Shown: positions 8,244 through 17,354, counted from the stretch's first letter. The stretch is 36,749 nucleotides of DNA from Endomicrobium sp. (GCA_031272265.1 JAISUD010000024.1:1-36749), one strand, 5' to 3'. Program-made: numbers and translations. The notes: generated by a model not told the origin, from the sequence alone.

Positions 8244-8891
8244 ATGATAGATTTGCATACTCATACTTTCTTTTCAGATGGAGTGTTAAGTCTTTTTGAA
8301 CTTGTCTACAGGGCAAAAAATAAAGGTTATAGTGCTATTGCTGTTACAGACCATATTGATTATTCCAATATGGAGCTTGTTATTTTAAATATTGTTAAAG
8401 CTGCAAAAATATTGACGGAGAGCTATAATATTTTGGTTTTGCCGGGTGCGGAACTGACTTATATTCCTCCGAAGTTTATAAAGTCTGCAGCAAGTGAGTG
8501 CAGGAAACTGGGCACTAAAGTGATTGTTGTTCACGGTGAAACTGTCGCTGAAGTTGTACCACCAGAGACAAATATATATGCAGTTGAAGCTTGTGTGGAT
8601 ATATTAGCCCACCCAGGTCATTTGTCTGAAAAAGAAGCTGAAACTGCAGCTAAGAATAACGTAAAAATAGAAATTACTACAAGAAAAGGGCATAACGTCA
8701 CGAATAAAGAAGTTGCAGAAATCGCTCTTAAAAAAAAAGCTAAACTTGTTTTAAATACAGATACTCATAATCCGGAAAATCTTTTGACGAAAGAAATTAT
8801 AGAGAAGACTTTATCAGAATCGGGTTTGCCGACCTATTATTATGATATAATGCAAAAGAATTCTATGGAAATAGTTAGCGACAAACGATAA
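8244..8891 (+). CDS. PHP-domain metal-dependent phosphoesterase
   Basis: 215-aa protein consisting of one PHP domain, the fold of histidinol phosphatases, polymerase-associated PHP domains and YcdX-type phosphatases. Metal-binding motifs appear in order: DLHTHTFFSDG at residues 3-13, TDHID near 36-40, a conserved HGE, LAHPGH, and NTDTHNP near the C-terminus. It probably hydrolyses a phosphoester with two or three bound metal ions in the cytoplasm. The substrate cannot be told; proximity to the TPR gene suggests co-transcription but not a pathway. No strong ribosome-binding site precedes ATG 8244. Confidence 0.88.
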   Translation: MIDLHTHTFFSDGVLSLFELVYRAKNKGYSAIAVTDHIDYSNMELVILNIVKAAKILTESYNILVLPGAELTYIPPKFIKSAASECRKLGTKVIVVHGETVAEVVPPETNIYAVEACVDILAHPGHLSEKEAETAAKNNVKIEITTRKGHNVTNKEVAEIALKKKAKLVLNTDTHNPENLLTKEIIEKTLSESGLPTYYYDIMQKNSMEIVSDKR

Positions 8892-8915
8892 GCGAAAATA
8901 AAATGGATTAGAGAA

Positions 8916-9578
8916 ATGAATTTCACAGCTCAGAATAAATCAGTTAGAGAAATAATTTCGGAGATTATATTAAAACTGTTTGAAAATAAAATAAAACTTT
9001 TTACAGTTATGGTTTTAAGTGCAGTAATAATTTTTACAGCGTTGTTTATTTTTTGGAGATCTAACACAGCTGATAGAGCTTCTTCTGAGAAATTCTGGGA
9101 AGCTTGTGTGTTTTTTGATAGCGGAGATTCAATAAGAGCGATTACTTCTGTAGACGAAGTTATATCTCGCTTTTCAAAAACTCCGGCTAGTTATCAGGCA
9201 AGACTTTTAAAAGCAGACATACTTATTAGTAGACTCAAGTATGATGAAGCCATAAAGATTCTAAAAGAGATATTAGATACAGGAAAACCTAATGCTATAA
9301 AACCACTTGCAAGTTCAGAAATTATTTATGTATATGATTCTAAAAGAGATTATCCTGCCGCTATTCTTGCCTCAAATGAGTTTATTAAGAAATACCCGAA
9401 CCATTTTCTTGTAAAAGATATTTATCTCAATTTAGCGGAGTATTATTTTCTTTCCGGTTTAAAAGAGGATGCCGTTAGAGTTTTTAATGAAGTATTGGTT
9501 AAATTCCCTGCTACGCCGGAAGCACAGAAAGCGCGAGATAGACTTGATTATATAAACAAAATAAATAAAGGGAATTAA
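8916..9578 (+). CDS. Membrane-anchored TPR protein (YfgM-like)
   Basis: 220-aa protein with one N-terminal transmembrane helix at about residues 29-50 (LFTVMVLSAVIIFTALFIF), preceded by a Lys-rich cytoplasmic end. The rest is helical repeats of the TPR type, for example YQARLLKADILISRLKYDEA, then ALASNEFIKKYPNHF-like units and a final EDAVRVFNEVLVKFP. This layout resembles YfgM and related anchors that act near the Sec translocon. Such proteins serve protein-protein contacts; the partner is unknown. It lies between the PHP gene and an exported protein gene, with short gaps suggesting one operon. Confidence 0.75.
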   Translation: MNFTAQNKSVREIISEIILKLFENKIKLFTVMVLSAVIIFTALFIFWRSNTADRASSEKFWEACVFFDSGDSIRAITSVDEVISRFSKTPASYQARLLKADILISRLKYDEAIKILKEILDTGKPNAIKPLASSEIIYVYDSKRDYPAAILASNEFIKKYPNHFLVKDIYLNLAEYYFLSGLKEDAVRVFNEVLVKFPATPEAQKARDRLDYINKINKGN

Positions 9579-9594
9579 ACAATTAGTTGAAGTA

Positions 9595-10197
9595 ATGAAA
9601 AAATCTTTTTTAGTTTTAGCAGGTGTATTTATTTTTATTGGGGTATTAGGCGCTCCCGTATTGTCGGCAACTGTTAAAGAGGGTGACAGTATAAATACAA
9701 AGTCAAGCAGGCTTGCTCGTGCTTTATCAGAGGTGATTAATAATCCTATAAAGAGGGATCTTGAAGATAAATTCACTTTTGACTTTAGACAGAATTACCT
9801 TATGAGTAGTATTGGTAGTGGTATTAGTGGAGTGTATTGGATAGACGGGAACGTCGGATATGGAGGTTTTATAAGATTTGATCTGTCAAAGGATAATAAG
9901 TGCTTAATTTTTGGAGGTAAATTAAAGTCTCTACTATTGTCATATAAAAGATTTAATCTGTTGTTGTCAGTATACGGGGGACCGCATATAAAAATAGAAA
10001 GTTTTTATGACATGATAGGATTTGAGACAGGACTAAGAGTGGAATTGGAATATCTTATTAATAATAAATTTTCATTGTTTATAGAAGGAATAAATTTAAA
10101 ATTTATTGTAGATTTTCCCAGATATAGGAAGAAAGACGAAAGTGGTATAGGGATTTCAATATTGCCGGCATTAGGTTTAAGAGTATGTTGTGTATAA
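9595..10197 (+). CDS. Exported, probably outer-membrane protein of unknown function
   Basis: 200-aa protein with a clear signal peptide: MKK, a hydrophobic core (SFLVLAGVFIFIGVLGAP), and likely cleavage after VLSA near residue 25. The mature part has alternating polar and hydrophobic strands with many Gly and aromatic residues (for example GFIRFDLS, SLLLSVYGG, GFETGLRVELEYL, SLFIEGINLKF). It ends in a strand, ALGLRVCCV. This pattern suits a small outer-membrane beta-barrel, but the final residue is Val, not the usual aromatic, so membrane insertion is uncertain. It is the gene just before gcvH, where gcvT often lies, yet it is not gcvT. Confidence 0.6.
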   Translation: MKKSFLVLAGVFIFIGVLGAPVLSATVKEGDSINTKSSRLARALSEVINNPIKRDLEDKFTFDFRQNYLMSSIGSGISGVYWIDGNVGYGGFIRFDLSKDNKCLIFGGKLKSLLLSYKRFNLLLSVYGGPHIKIESFYDMIGFETGLRVELEYLINNKFSLFIEGINLKFIVDFPRYRKKDESGIGISILPALGLRVCCV

Positions 10198-10223
10198 AAA
10201 TGTTCTAAAAAAGGTGGTGTATA

Positions 10224-10598
10224 ATGAATGTTCCAGGGGATTTAAAGTACGCAAAAACCCATGAATGGACGAGAATTAGCGGTAATAAAGCCAAAGTAGG
10301 TATAACTGATTTTGCACAGCATGAAATTACTGATATTGTGCACGTAGAACTTCCTGAGATAGGAAAGCAGGTTAGAAGAGAACAGCCCGTAGCTGTTATA
10401 GAATCAGTAAAATCCGCTTTTGATATATATACTCCTCTAAGCGGTAAAATTGTAGAGGTAAATGACATTGTCCTTAGCACTCCGGAGATTGTAAATAAGT
10501 CGCCTTATGAAGAAGGTTACTTATTTACAGTTGAGTTTGAAAACGAAAAAGAAGTTGAGAATTTACTTAGTGCAGACGATTATAAAAAATTAGTTTAA
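10224..10598 (+). CDS. gcvH: Glycine cleavage system H protein
   Basis: Lipoyl carrier of the glycine cleavage system, shuttling the aminomethyl group from P to T protein. The protein is 124 aa. The lipoylated lysine is Lys63 in ESVKSAFDIY. KYAKTHEWTRI at the N-terminus and VGITDFAQHEITDIVHVELP are family hallmarks. AAGGTGG around 10211-10217 is placed correctly for ATG 10224. It is followed directly by gcvPA and gcvPB. No gcvT or lipoamide dehydrogenase gene is present in the window. Confidence 0.96.
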   Translation: MNVPGDLKYAKTHEWTRISGNKAKVGITDFAQHEITDIVHVELPEIGKQVRREQPVAVIESVKSAFDIYTPLSGKIVEVNDIVLSTPEIVNKSPYEEGYLFTVEFENEKEVENLLSADDYKKLV

Positions 10599-10612
10599 AG
10601 AGATAATTAACT

Positions 10613-11944
10613 ATGGATTATACATCACAGAGTCAACGAGATAGAAAGGAGATGTTTAAAGCGATAGGGATTAGTGGTATAAACGAGCTGTTTAGCGTGA
10701 TACCTGAGGATTTAAGAGCGAAAGAGCTAAATATTGCCGGTGGTAAAACGGAACAGGAGCTTTTAAATTATTTTTCGGATATTGCTTTAAAAAATAAAAT
10801 TCTTACATCTTTTAGAGGGGCGGGGATCTATGATCATTTTATACCCTCTTTAGTATGCGAAGTTGTAGGAAGGTCAGAGTTTTGGAGCGCATATACGCCT
10901 TATCAGGCTGAGGCAAGTCAAGGAACTCTTCAAGCGATTTTTGAGTATCAGAGTTTAATATGCGCTTTAACAGGACTTGCTACGTCCAATGCTTCTCTTT
11001 ACGACGGGGCGACCGCCACGGCGGAAGCTGCTTTACTTGCTTTGAGAGTTAGCAGAAAAAGTAAGATATTAATTTCGTCAGCTTTGCATCCTGAATATAT
11101 ACAAGTTGTAAAAACATATTTGGAAAATTTTAAAGCAGAACTTGTTTTTTTAGATGTTTCTGACGGAGCGGTAAAAAAAGAAATTTTAGAGGCAAATCTT
11201 GACGCTGATACGGCTGCAGTTATAATACAATCGCCTAATTATTTTGGCGTTATTGAGGATATGCAGACTTTGTCTGTTGTTACAAAAAGGAAAGATTCTT
11301 TATTTGTAGCAGTAGTAAATCCTTTATCATTGGGTGTTTTTAAAGCTCCCGGTGAATATGACGCCGATATTGCCGTAGGTGAAGGGCAAGTTTTAGGTTC
11401 TTCCATGTGCGCAGGTGGAGCGACATTCGGATTTATGACTGTAAAGAAAGCTTTAGAATGGAAAATGCCGGGAAGAATTGTAGGCCAAACAGTTGACAAG
11501 CGTGGCAACAGAGGATTTGTGTTGACTTTACAATCGCGAGAACAACATATAAGAAGGGAAAAAGCAACATCCAATATATGCACTAATGCGTCTTTAAATG
11601 CGCTAGCAGGGTGTGTTTTTTTAGCGGGCTGGGGGAGTTACGGTTTTAAAAAGCTTGCAGAAATTAATATATCAAAAGCAAGATACGCTTTTAGTAAAAT
11701 AAAATCTTTAGAAGGTTTTAAACCAAAGTTTGGAGAAGATAAAGTATTCTTTAATGAATTTGTAATTGAGACGATAAAAGATGTAAAAAAAATAAATAAA
11801 GTTTTGCTTGAAAATAATATTCTCGGTCCTTTGGATTTATCTGAAACAGAAAAAACCTTTAAAAATTGTCTTTTATTTTGCGTAACAGAGCAAAGAAGTA
11901 AATTTGAAATTGATAGATTAGTGGAAATACTTTCTAAAATATAA
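10613..11944 (+). CDS. gcvPA: Glycine dehydrogenase (decarboxylating) subunit 1
   Basis: Alpha-type half of split P protein, 443 aa, the normal length. P protein decarboxylates glycine with PLP and loads the remaining aminomethyl group on GcvH. Characteristic segments: FRGAGIYDHFIPSLV, YTPYQAEASQGTLQAIFEYQ, ASLYDGATATAEA, and QSPNYFGVIED. This subunit is PLP-fold-like but carries no Schiff-base lysine; that lies on GcvPB. It begins 15 nt after gcvH and is separated from gcvPB by 86 nt. Confidence 0.96.
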   Translation: MDYTSQSQRDRKEMFKAIGISGINELFSVIPEDLRAKELNIAGGKTEQELLNYFSDIALKNKILTSFRGAGIYDHFIPSLVCEVVGRSEFWSAYTPYQAEASQGTLQAIFEYQSLICALTGLATSNASLYDGATATAEAALLALRVSRKSKILISSALHPEYIQVVKTYLENFKAELVFLDVSDGAVKKEILEANLDADTAAVIIQSPNYFGVIEDMQTLSVVTKRKDSLFVAVVNPLSLGVFKAPGEYDADIAVGEGQVLGSSMCAGGATFGFMTVKKALEWKMPGRIVGQTVDKRGNRGFVLTLQSREQHIRREKATSNICTNASLNALAGCVFLAGWGSYGFKKLAEINISKARYAFSKIKSLEGFKPKFGEDKVFFNEFVIETIKDVKKINKVLLENNILGPLDLSETEKTFKNCLLFCVTEQRSKFEIDRLVEILSKI

Positions 11945-12030
11945 TGGAAAGTGTGGATGATTAAGAATAAGACATAGGTAATAACGCGTTGTATAACGTG
12001 CTTTATTAACTTAGATAGGGAAACTTAAAA

Positions 12031-13461
12031 ATGGAAAAACTATTGAATGAACTCTCTTCGGATTGCAAGGCGGCATACGATTTGGAATCTGATATTGAAA
12101 TTAAGGCGCAGATACCTGAGAATTTAAAAAGAAATTTGAGTTTGGATCTTCCAAGTATTGCAGAGAGTGATTTATTAAGGCATTTTACAAGTCTTTCAAG
12201 AAAAAATTATGCTGTAAGCACGACTTTTTATCCGCTTGGCTCATGTACGATGAAATATAATCCTTTAGTGAATGAACGTATTGCTAAATTTGATAATTTT
12301 AATAAACTTCATCCCTGTCAAGATGAAGAAACTATTCAAGGTGTTTTAGAAGTAATGTACAAGCTTGAAAAGGATTTATGTGAGATTTCGGGAATGGATT
12401 GCTTCTCTCTTCAGCAGGCAGCGGGAGCGCAGGGAGAGTTCGCAGGCCTTTTAATTATCGCGAAATATTTTAAATCAATAAAACAAAAAAGAACAAAGAT
12501 AATTGTTCCTGATTCCGCGCATGGGACGAATCCGGCTTCTGCTGCTTTTGCAGGTTTTGATATTGTTTCTTTGAAATCGGAATCCGATGGGAGTATATCA
12601 CCTGCAAAACTAAAAGAAGTTCTGACTCCTGAAATTGCAGCGATTATGCTTACCGTCCCTAACACTTTGGGAACATTTGAAAGAAATATCCCTGAAATAT
12701 CAAAAATAATCCACGAAAATGGCAGTCTTTTATACTATGACGGTGCGAACTTAAATGCTGTTATGGGCGTAGTAAGGCCCGGTGATATGGGGTTTGACGT
12801 TATGCATATAAATCTTCATAAAACTTTTTCAACTCCGCACGGCGGTGGTGGACCGGGCGCGGGCCCCGTAGGTGTGAAGGCGTTTTTGGAGCCTTTTTTA
12901 CCTTTTCCTAGAGTGGAAAGCAAAGGACCTAAATTTGTTTTAAACTATGAAAAACCTGAAAGTATAGGGAAGCTTAAATCGTTTTTTGGGAATTTTCCAG
13001 TTATGTTGAAAGCTTATGCATATATAAAGTCGTTGGGCGCAAAAGGCTTAAAGAATGTTTCTGAGCAAGCTGTTTTAAATGCAAATTATATGCTTGCAAG
13101 ATTTAAAGACAAAATAAATATTCCTGCAGGAAACAGATGTATGCACGAATTTGTTCTGTCTCCGAAAGCATTATTTAAAAATGGTGTGAGAACTTTAGAC
13201 GTTGCAAAAAGACTTTTAGATTGCGGTTATTATGCTCCTACTGTATATTTCCCTTTAATTGTTGAAGAATCAATTATGATAGAGCCTACTGAAACGGAAT
13301 CAAAAGAAACGTTGGACGCGTTTGTAGATACTCTTGTTAAAATTATTCGTGAGGAAACATCGTTAGAGCCTCAAAAACTAAAAGACGCTCCTGTTAATAC
13401 ACCTGTTGGAAGATTAAATGAAGTGGAAGCCGCCAGAAAGCCAATTTTGAAATGGGAGTAA
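12031..13461 (+). CDS. gcvPB: Glycine dehydrogenase (decarboxylating) subunit 2
   Basis: Beta-type half of split P protein, 476 aa. The PLP-binding lysine is Lys264 in INLHKTFSTPHGGGGPGAGP, a signature of glycine decarboxylase. Other hallmarks are STTFYPLGSCTMKYNP, DSAHGTNPASAAFAGF and MIEPTETESKETLD. AGGGA lies a suitable distance before ATG 12031. Together with GcvPA it forms the P component; T and L proteins must come from elsewhere, or the system is incomplete. Confidence 0.97.
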   Translation: MEKLLNELSSDCKAAYDLESDIEIKAQIPENLKRNLSLDLPSIAESDLLRHFTSLSRKNYAVSTTFYPLGSCTMKYNPLVNERIAKFDNFNKLHPCQDEETIQGVLEVMYKLEKDLCEISGMDCFSLQQAAGAQGEFAGLLIIAKYFKSIKQKRTKIIVPDSAHGTNPASAAFAGFDIVSLKSESDGSISPAKLKEVLTPEIAAIMLTVPNTLGTFERNIPEISKIIHENGSLLYYDGANLNAVMGVVRPGDMGFDVMHINLHKTFSTPHGGGGPGAGPVGVKAFLEPFLPFPRVESKGPKFVLNYEKPESIGKLKSFFGNFPVMLKAYAYIKSLGAKGLKNVSEQAVLNANYMLARFKDKINIPAGNRCMHEFVLSPKALFKNGVRTLDVAKRLLDCGYYAPTVYFPLIVEESIMIEPTETESKETLDAFVDTLVKIIREETSLEPQKLKDAPVNTPVGRLNEVEAARKPILKWE

Positions 13462-13491
13462 TTTTGTAAATTTAAAAGAGAAAATAATAAA

Positions 13492-13923
13492 ATGCTTAAA
13501 AACTGAAAACAGACTTTGGAGCAGATAAAAAGGTAAAGTAGGAGTTTAAAGAGTCTCAAAGAAAAGGTAGAAAGATTAGTTTTTGCGAAGGAAGGAGTGT
13601 TTTAGTTTTAAGGTGGAAGTGTATAAATTTTTTTAAAGACGGGAGATTTAGTAGCTTTTGAGTGTGGTGGTTGCAGTGAATTCAAATAATTTTAAAGTCG
13701 TCTCAAAGAACCTAAAATACCGTTACCTGTAAAAAACAGAGCAAAGCAAAATGGCTTCTCCTCTTTAAAGTGTGTGAATTGCTTTGTTGCTTTTGATTGA
13801 CGGATCTCAAGAAAGATTTTGAGCAAGTTACGCTTTGATATTTTATTAAAAGGTGAGAGTTGTAGTTTTCTAAAAATCGTTGGAAAAGAATGCGTAAAAA
13901 GACTCAGAAAAATCCTTTTTTAA
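13492..13923 (+). pseudogene. Possible decayed gene with two CxxC pairs
   Basis: The 510-nt gap after gcvPB contains one frame that stays coding-like from ATG 13492 to TAA 13921-13923 but is interrupted by about eight stops. Between stops it reads segments such as SLKEKVERLVFAKEG, LKTGDLVAFECGGCSEFK, SLKCVNCFVAFD and RISRKILSKLRFDILL. Two CxxC pairs about 35 residues apart would suit a zinc ribbon. No frameshift is needed to link them, which argues for decay by point mutation; still, the stop density is only slightly below chance for AT-rich DNA. No family recognised. Confidence 0.3.
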
Positions 13924-13972
13924 AAGTGAAATCGTTGACAATAAATTTAGTAAGTTTAAGAAGTCGTGATGA

Positions 13973-14509
13973 ATGAATTCCATCCACTTATCTAATATTA
14001 CCAAAGGTTTTAATCGTGAAGCTAGTACTAAACACTCAAAACTGAAACGGAATACAGATATTCAGCAAGCTTTTCAAAAAGAGAATACTGTTTTTAAGCA
14101 TGTCAGCGTTTTAAGAATAATAGACGCTAATTTAAATCGTTGTCGTGAGGGCCTAAGAGTTATTGAGGATAGTATACGTTTTATTTTAAATGACGGTGTT
14201 CTTTATAAAAAAGTTCGTAAGATCCGCCATAGCGTTGACAAAGTTTTAAGGGATAGATATGGCGAACTTATAAAAAAAAGGGATTCTTTTGACGATTCAG
14301 GTAGGAAAATGCCTGAAATGTCAAAGAGAGATTTGCCGGAGCTGATGATTGCAAATTTTAAACGAGCACAGGAATCTTTGAGAGTTTTGGAGGAATATTC
14401 TAAAACTTTTATTCCTATGGCATCTGCAGATTTCAAAAGGCAAAGATACACGGTGTATAATTTGGAAAAAGAAGTTTATTTGAAATACAAGATTTTTTAC
14501 CTCAAATAA
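13973..14509 (+). CDS. thiD2: ThiD2-type hydroxymethylpyrimidine phosphate kinase
   Basis: 178-aa protein. Residues about 47-175 match the ThiD2 domain: LRIIDANLNRCREGLRVIED, then VRKIRHSVDKV, then LPELMIANFKRAQESLRVLE and the final YNLEKEVY. In many bacteria this domain is fused ahead of thiamine phosphate synthase; free-standing ThiD2 has been described as an HMP-P kinase making HMP-PP. Being near thiC fits, because ThiC produces HMP-P. The first 45 residues are not part of the domain and may be an extension or residue of a lost start. The kinase call is family knowledge, not shown by a catalytic motif here. No TPP riboswitch is seen upstream. Confidence 0.8.
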   Translation: MNSIHLSNITKGFNREASTKHSKLKRNTDIQQAFQKENTVFKHVSVLRIIDANLNRCREGLRVIEDSIRFILNDGVLYKKVRKIRHSVDKVLRDRYGELIKKRDSFDDSGRKMPEMSKRDLPELMIANFKRAQESLRVLEEYSKTFIPMASADFKRQRYTVYNLEKEVYLKYKIFYLK

Positions 14510-14556
14510 AAAGGACTAAAGCTGCATTAGTATTCTATAAAAAGCCTTTAATATGA

Positions 14557-15924
14557 ATGTGAAGATAAAGCGAATAAGACAATTACTTTTGCAGACGGAG
14601 GATTGGACGTTGAATTTAAAGAGTGTATAGGCGGTATATCAAAAACGGTCTATGAAATTGTTTGCGCGTTTTTAAATACAAAAGGGGAAGATATTTTACT
14701 TGGCGTCAGAGATAAAGGAAAGATTGTGGAATTGATAGAAAGTATGCCTCTAAAGTCAAACAAGAATTTCTCACTTCTGTAAACAATCAATCAAAGTTAT
14801 CGCCGTCTTTTTATCTTGACTCTGAAGAAATTTTTATAAATAACAGAATTGTTTTATATATTCGCGTCCCTAAGAGTTCGCAAGTTCACCGGTGTAATCA
14901 AAAAATATTTGTCCACAGCGGTTCAGGAGATATTGATATCACAGATAGATACCCCAAAGTTTCAAAATTGTATATTAGTAAACAAAATTCTTATTCTGAA
15001 AACAGAATATATTCCCGGTAATTAAGTTTAAGGATTTAAGAGTAGATTTAATGAAAGCTGGGAAAGCTGACAAAGCATACGGGACGTTGGCCATAAATGG
15101 TTGCAAATGACGAACATAAAACTTCTAAAAAAATCTTCTTTACAGCAAAAAGCTCCTGTAACTGGTTGTAAAGGATTTACTTTAGCAGGATTACTTTTAT
15201 TTGGTAAGGACGAGATTATTGCCACGGCAGTTCCTGGATTTAGAATAGATTTGATTAAGAGAATTGACAATTCTAATAGATATGTGACGGTAGAGTTGAT
15301 TTGAGGGCAAATCTTTATGAACGTGTGGTGGAATTTGTTGCAAAGCATTTGCCTGGCCCTTTTTATGTGGACGAAAGAGGACAAAAAATAAATCTAAGAG
15401 AAAATGTTTTTCGGGAAGTGGTAGCTAATATTATGGTGCATAAGGAGTATCTTAGTGGAGAACTTACGAAGCTTATAACAGAGAAAAAACGAGTTTTAAC
15501 GGAAGACAGCAGTAAACCGTATATAAATGGGATTATAAATCTTTCAAATTTAAAATCATACTCTAAAAATCCAAATATTTCTAAGTTTTTTATGGTAATC
15601 AACAGAGTTGAAGAGCTTGGTTCAGGTATTTAGAAATTTATATAAATTTTGTAAACGTTATTCGGGATATGATCCGAAAATTATTGACGAAGATACATTT
15701 AAATTTTTTTAGTGGAGAGGATACTGATACCCCTCTCCATGATGGTAGCGAGAAGAATTGATTCTTTCGTTTTGTAAAGCGCCGAAGACAAGGATTGAGA
15801 TACAAAATTATATTGGGATTAAAGATAGAAGGTATTTCGAAAAGTTCATTTTAACGCCGCTTATTAAATCATGAAAATTCCGAATAAGCCTCGCAGTAGA
15901 AATCAAAAATATATTACAAAATAA
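14557..15924 (+). pseudogene. Decayed AlbA_2 / HATPase_c_4 transcriptional regulator
   Basis: A once-single gene of about 455 codons can be followed through at least seven lesions. In order: RIRQLLLQTEDWTL, then VEFKECIGGISKTVYEIVCA and ILLGVRDKGKIV (AlbA_2, Schlafen-like); IRVPKSSQVHRCNQKIFVHS; FTLAGLLLFGKDEII; INLRENVFREVVANIMVHKE; FFMVINRVEELGSGI with GIRNLYKFC (HATPase_c_4); and a winged-helix end ILSFCKAPKTRIEIQNYIG, closing with PNKPRSRNQKYITK at TAA 15922-15924. Frame changes lie near 14611, 14745, 15015, 15100, 15300 and 15630, with stops at 15710-15712 and about 15872. The open frames at 15101-15304 and 15301-15633 are pieces of it, not genes. Confidence 0.85.
15713..15739. repeat. 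Perfect 8-bp inverted repeat inside the regulator fossil
   Basis: TGGAGAGG at 15713-15720 pairs with CCTCTCCA at 15732-15739 around an 11-nt loop. It directly follows the stop codon 15710-15712 in the decayed regulator. There is no T-run after it, so it is not a standard terminator. It may be chance. Confidence 0.5.
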
Positions 15925-15942
15925 ATATATACAGGAGCTGAG

Positions 15943-17208
15943 ATGACATTAATGCGTGATGCTCAAAATAAGAGAAATAATGATCTAATAAGGATTGCGG
16001 CACAGTCTGAAAATTTAAGTGAAGAATTTGTAAGAAAAGGTGTTGCTCGTGGAACTATTGTTGTACCTAAAAATACAGTCAGAAAACTTGAAAAAATTGC
16101 AGCTGTCGGGAAAGGATTGAGAACGAAAATCAACGCTAATATAGGAACTTCGCCGGACCATATTAACATTAAAGAAGAGCTCGCAAAACTTGGTGCTGCT
16201 GTTAGAGCGGGTGTTGACGCCGTTATGGATCTGTCTACGGGAGGCAATTTGACGGAGATAAGGAAAGAAATTCTTGAAGCTTCTCCAGTGCAAGTAGGCA
16301 CAGTACCTATTTATGAAGCTGCCTGCAGAACTGTTGCCAAAGGGAAAAATGTATCCGAAATTGACGCTGAGCTGTTATTTGACGTTATAGAGGAACAAGT
16401 ACAGCAAGGTGTGGATTTTATTACTGTTCATTGTGGAGTTAATAAAGCTAATGTGGAGATATTAAAGAGACAAGGACGACTTACGGGCGTTGTAAGCAGA
16501 GGTGGTTCTTTTTTGGTTAAATGCATAAATGCAACAGGAAAGGAGAATCCTTTATTTGAGCAATACGACAGACTTTTGAAGATAGTAAAGAAGTATGATG
16601 TTACGTTAAGTCTGGGCGATGGGTTCAGACCGGGTTCTGTTTTTGACTCTTCAGATGGGACGCAGCTTGCCGAACTATCAGTTTTAGGTGAACTTGTTTT
16701 AAAAGCGAGAGAAGCTGGAGTTCAATCTATGATAGAAGGTCCCGGGCATGTTCCTTTGAGTCAAATTGAAGCTAATGTAACTCTTGCAAATAAATTAGGT
16801 CACGAAGCGCCTCTTTATTTCTTAGGTCCTTTGGTGACTGATATAGCTCCCGGATATGATCATATAACTTCAGCAATAGGTGGTGCTTTAGCGGCATCAT
16901 ACGGTGTTGATTTCCTCTGCTATGTTACGCCTGCCGAACATTTAAGACTTCCTGATATTCACGACGTCCACGATGGGGTAATATCAGCACGGATTGCCGG
17001 ACATGCTGCTGATATTGTCAAAGGCATTGACGGCGCAAAAAAGCAGGATAATGAAATGTCTAAGTGGCGTAAAGCCAGAAACTGGGAAAAGCAAAAAGAA
17101 TTTTGCATAGATCCTATAAAGTTTGAAAAGGAAAGAAAAAAACTTATACCGCAGGAAGAAGACGTGTGCACAATGTGTGGGGAATTTTGCGCTATGAGGG
17201 ATAAATAG
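15943..17208 (+). CDS. thiC: Phosphomethylpyrimidine synthase ThiC
   Basis: Radical SAM enzyme that rearranges aminoimidazole ribotide to HMP phosphate, the pyrimidine part of thiamine. The protein is 421 aa, the shorter form seen in many anaerobes. Hallmarks: KINANIGTSP, GADAVMDLS-like segment (VDAVMDLSTGG), TVPIYEA, FITVHCGV, LSLGDGFRPG, EGPGHVPL and YVTPAEHL. The C-terminal cluster motif is CTMCGEFC, with Cx2Cx3C spacing. AGGAG at 15933-15937 lies 5 nt before ATG 15943. It sits downstream of thiD2 across a fossil gene. Confidence 0.97.
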   Translation: MTLMRDAQNKRNNDLIRIAAQSENLSEEFVRKGVARGTIVVPKNTVRKLEKIAAVGKGLRTKINANIGTSPDHINIKEELAKLGAAVRAGVDAVMDLSTGGNLTEIRKEILEASPVQVGTVPIYEAACRTVAKGKNVSEIDAELLFDVIEEQVQQGVDFITVHCGVNKANVEILKRQGRLTGVVSRGGSFLVKCINATGKENPLFEQYDRLLKIVKKYDVTLSLGDGFRPGSVFDSSDGTQLAELSVLGELVLKAREAGVQSMIEGPGHVPLSQIEANVTLANKLGHEAPLYFLGPLVTDIAPGYDHITSAIGGALAASYGVDFLCYVTPAEHLRLPDIHDVHDGVISARIAGHAADIVKGIDGAKKQDNEMSKWRKARNWEKQKEFCIDPIKFEKERKKLIPQEEDVCTMCGEFCAMRDK

Positions 17209-17354
17209 GTTCTAACCAAGTTGCTTTCAAAATTTAATTTGAGTATCTTAAAACGCGCCCTGTTGTTTTTTATTGGAATACAGGTTAAGAATTAAATTGT
17301 TGGTGAATAATAGTTTCTAAATAAAGATACAACTAAAATACTATTATCTTATAA

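Noticed and set aside
15101-15633. Two short separate genes between thiD2 and thiC
   Set aside because: Both are consecutive pieces of the same AlbA_2/HATPase_c_4 regulator in different frames.
15933-15945. CTGAGA just before thiC, as in the TPP riboswitch core
   Set aside because: It is the Shine-Dalgarno to start region itself (AGGAG, then CTGAG, then ATG). None of the other conserved TPP-aptamer segments or stems are present upstream.
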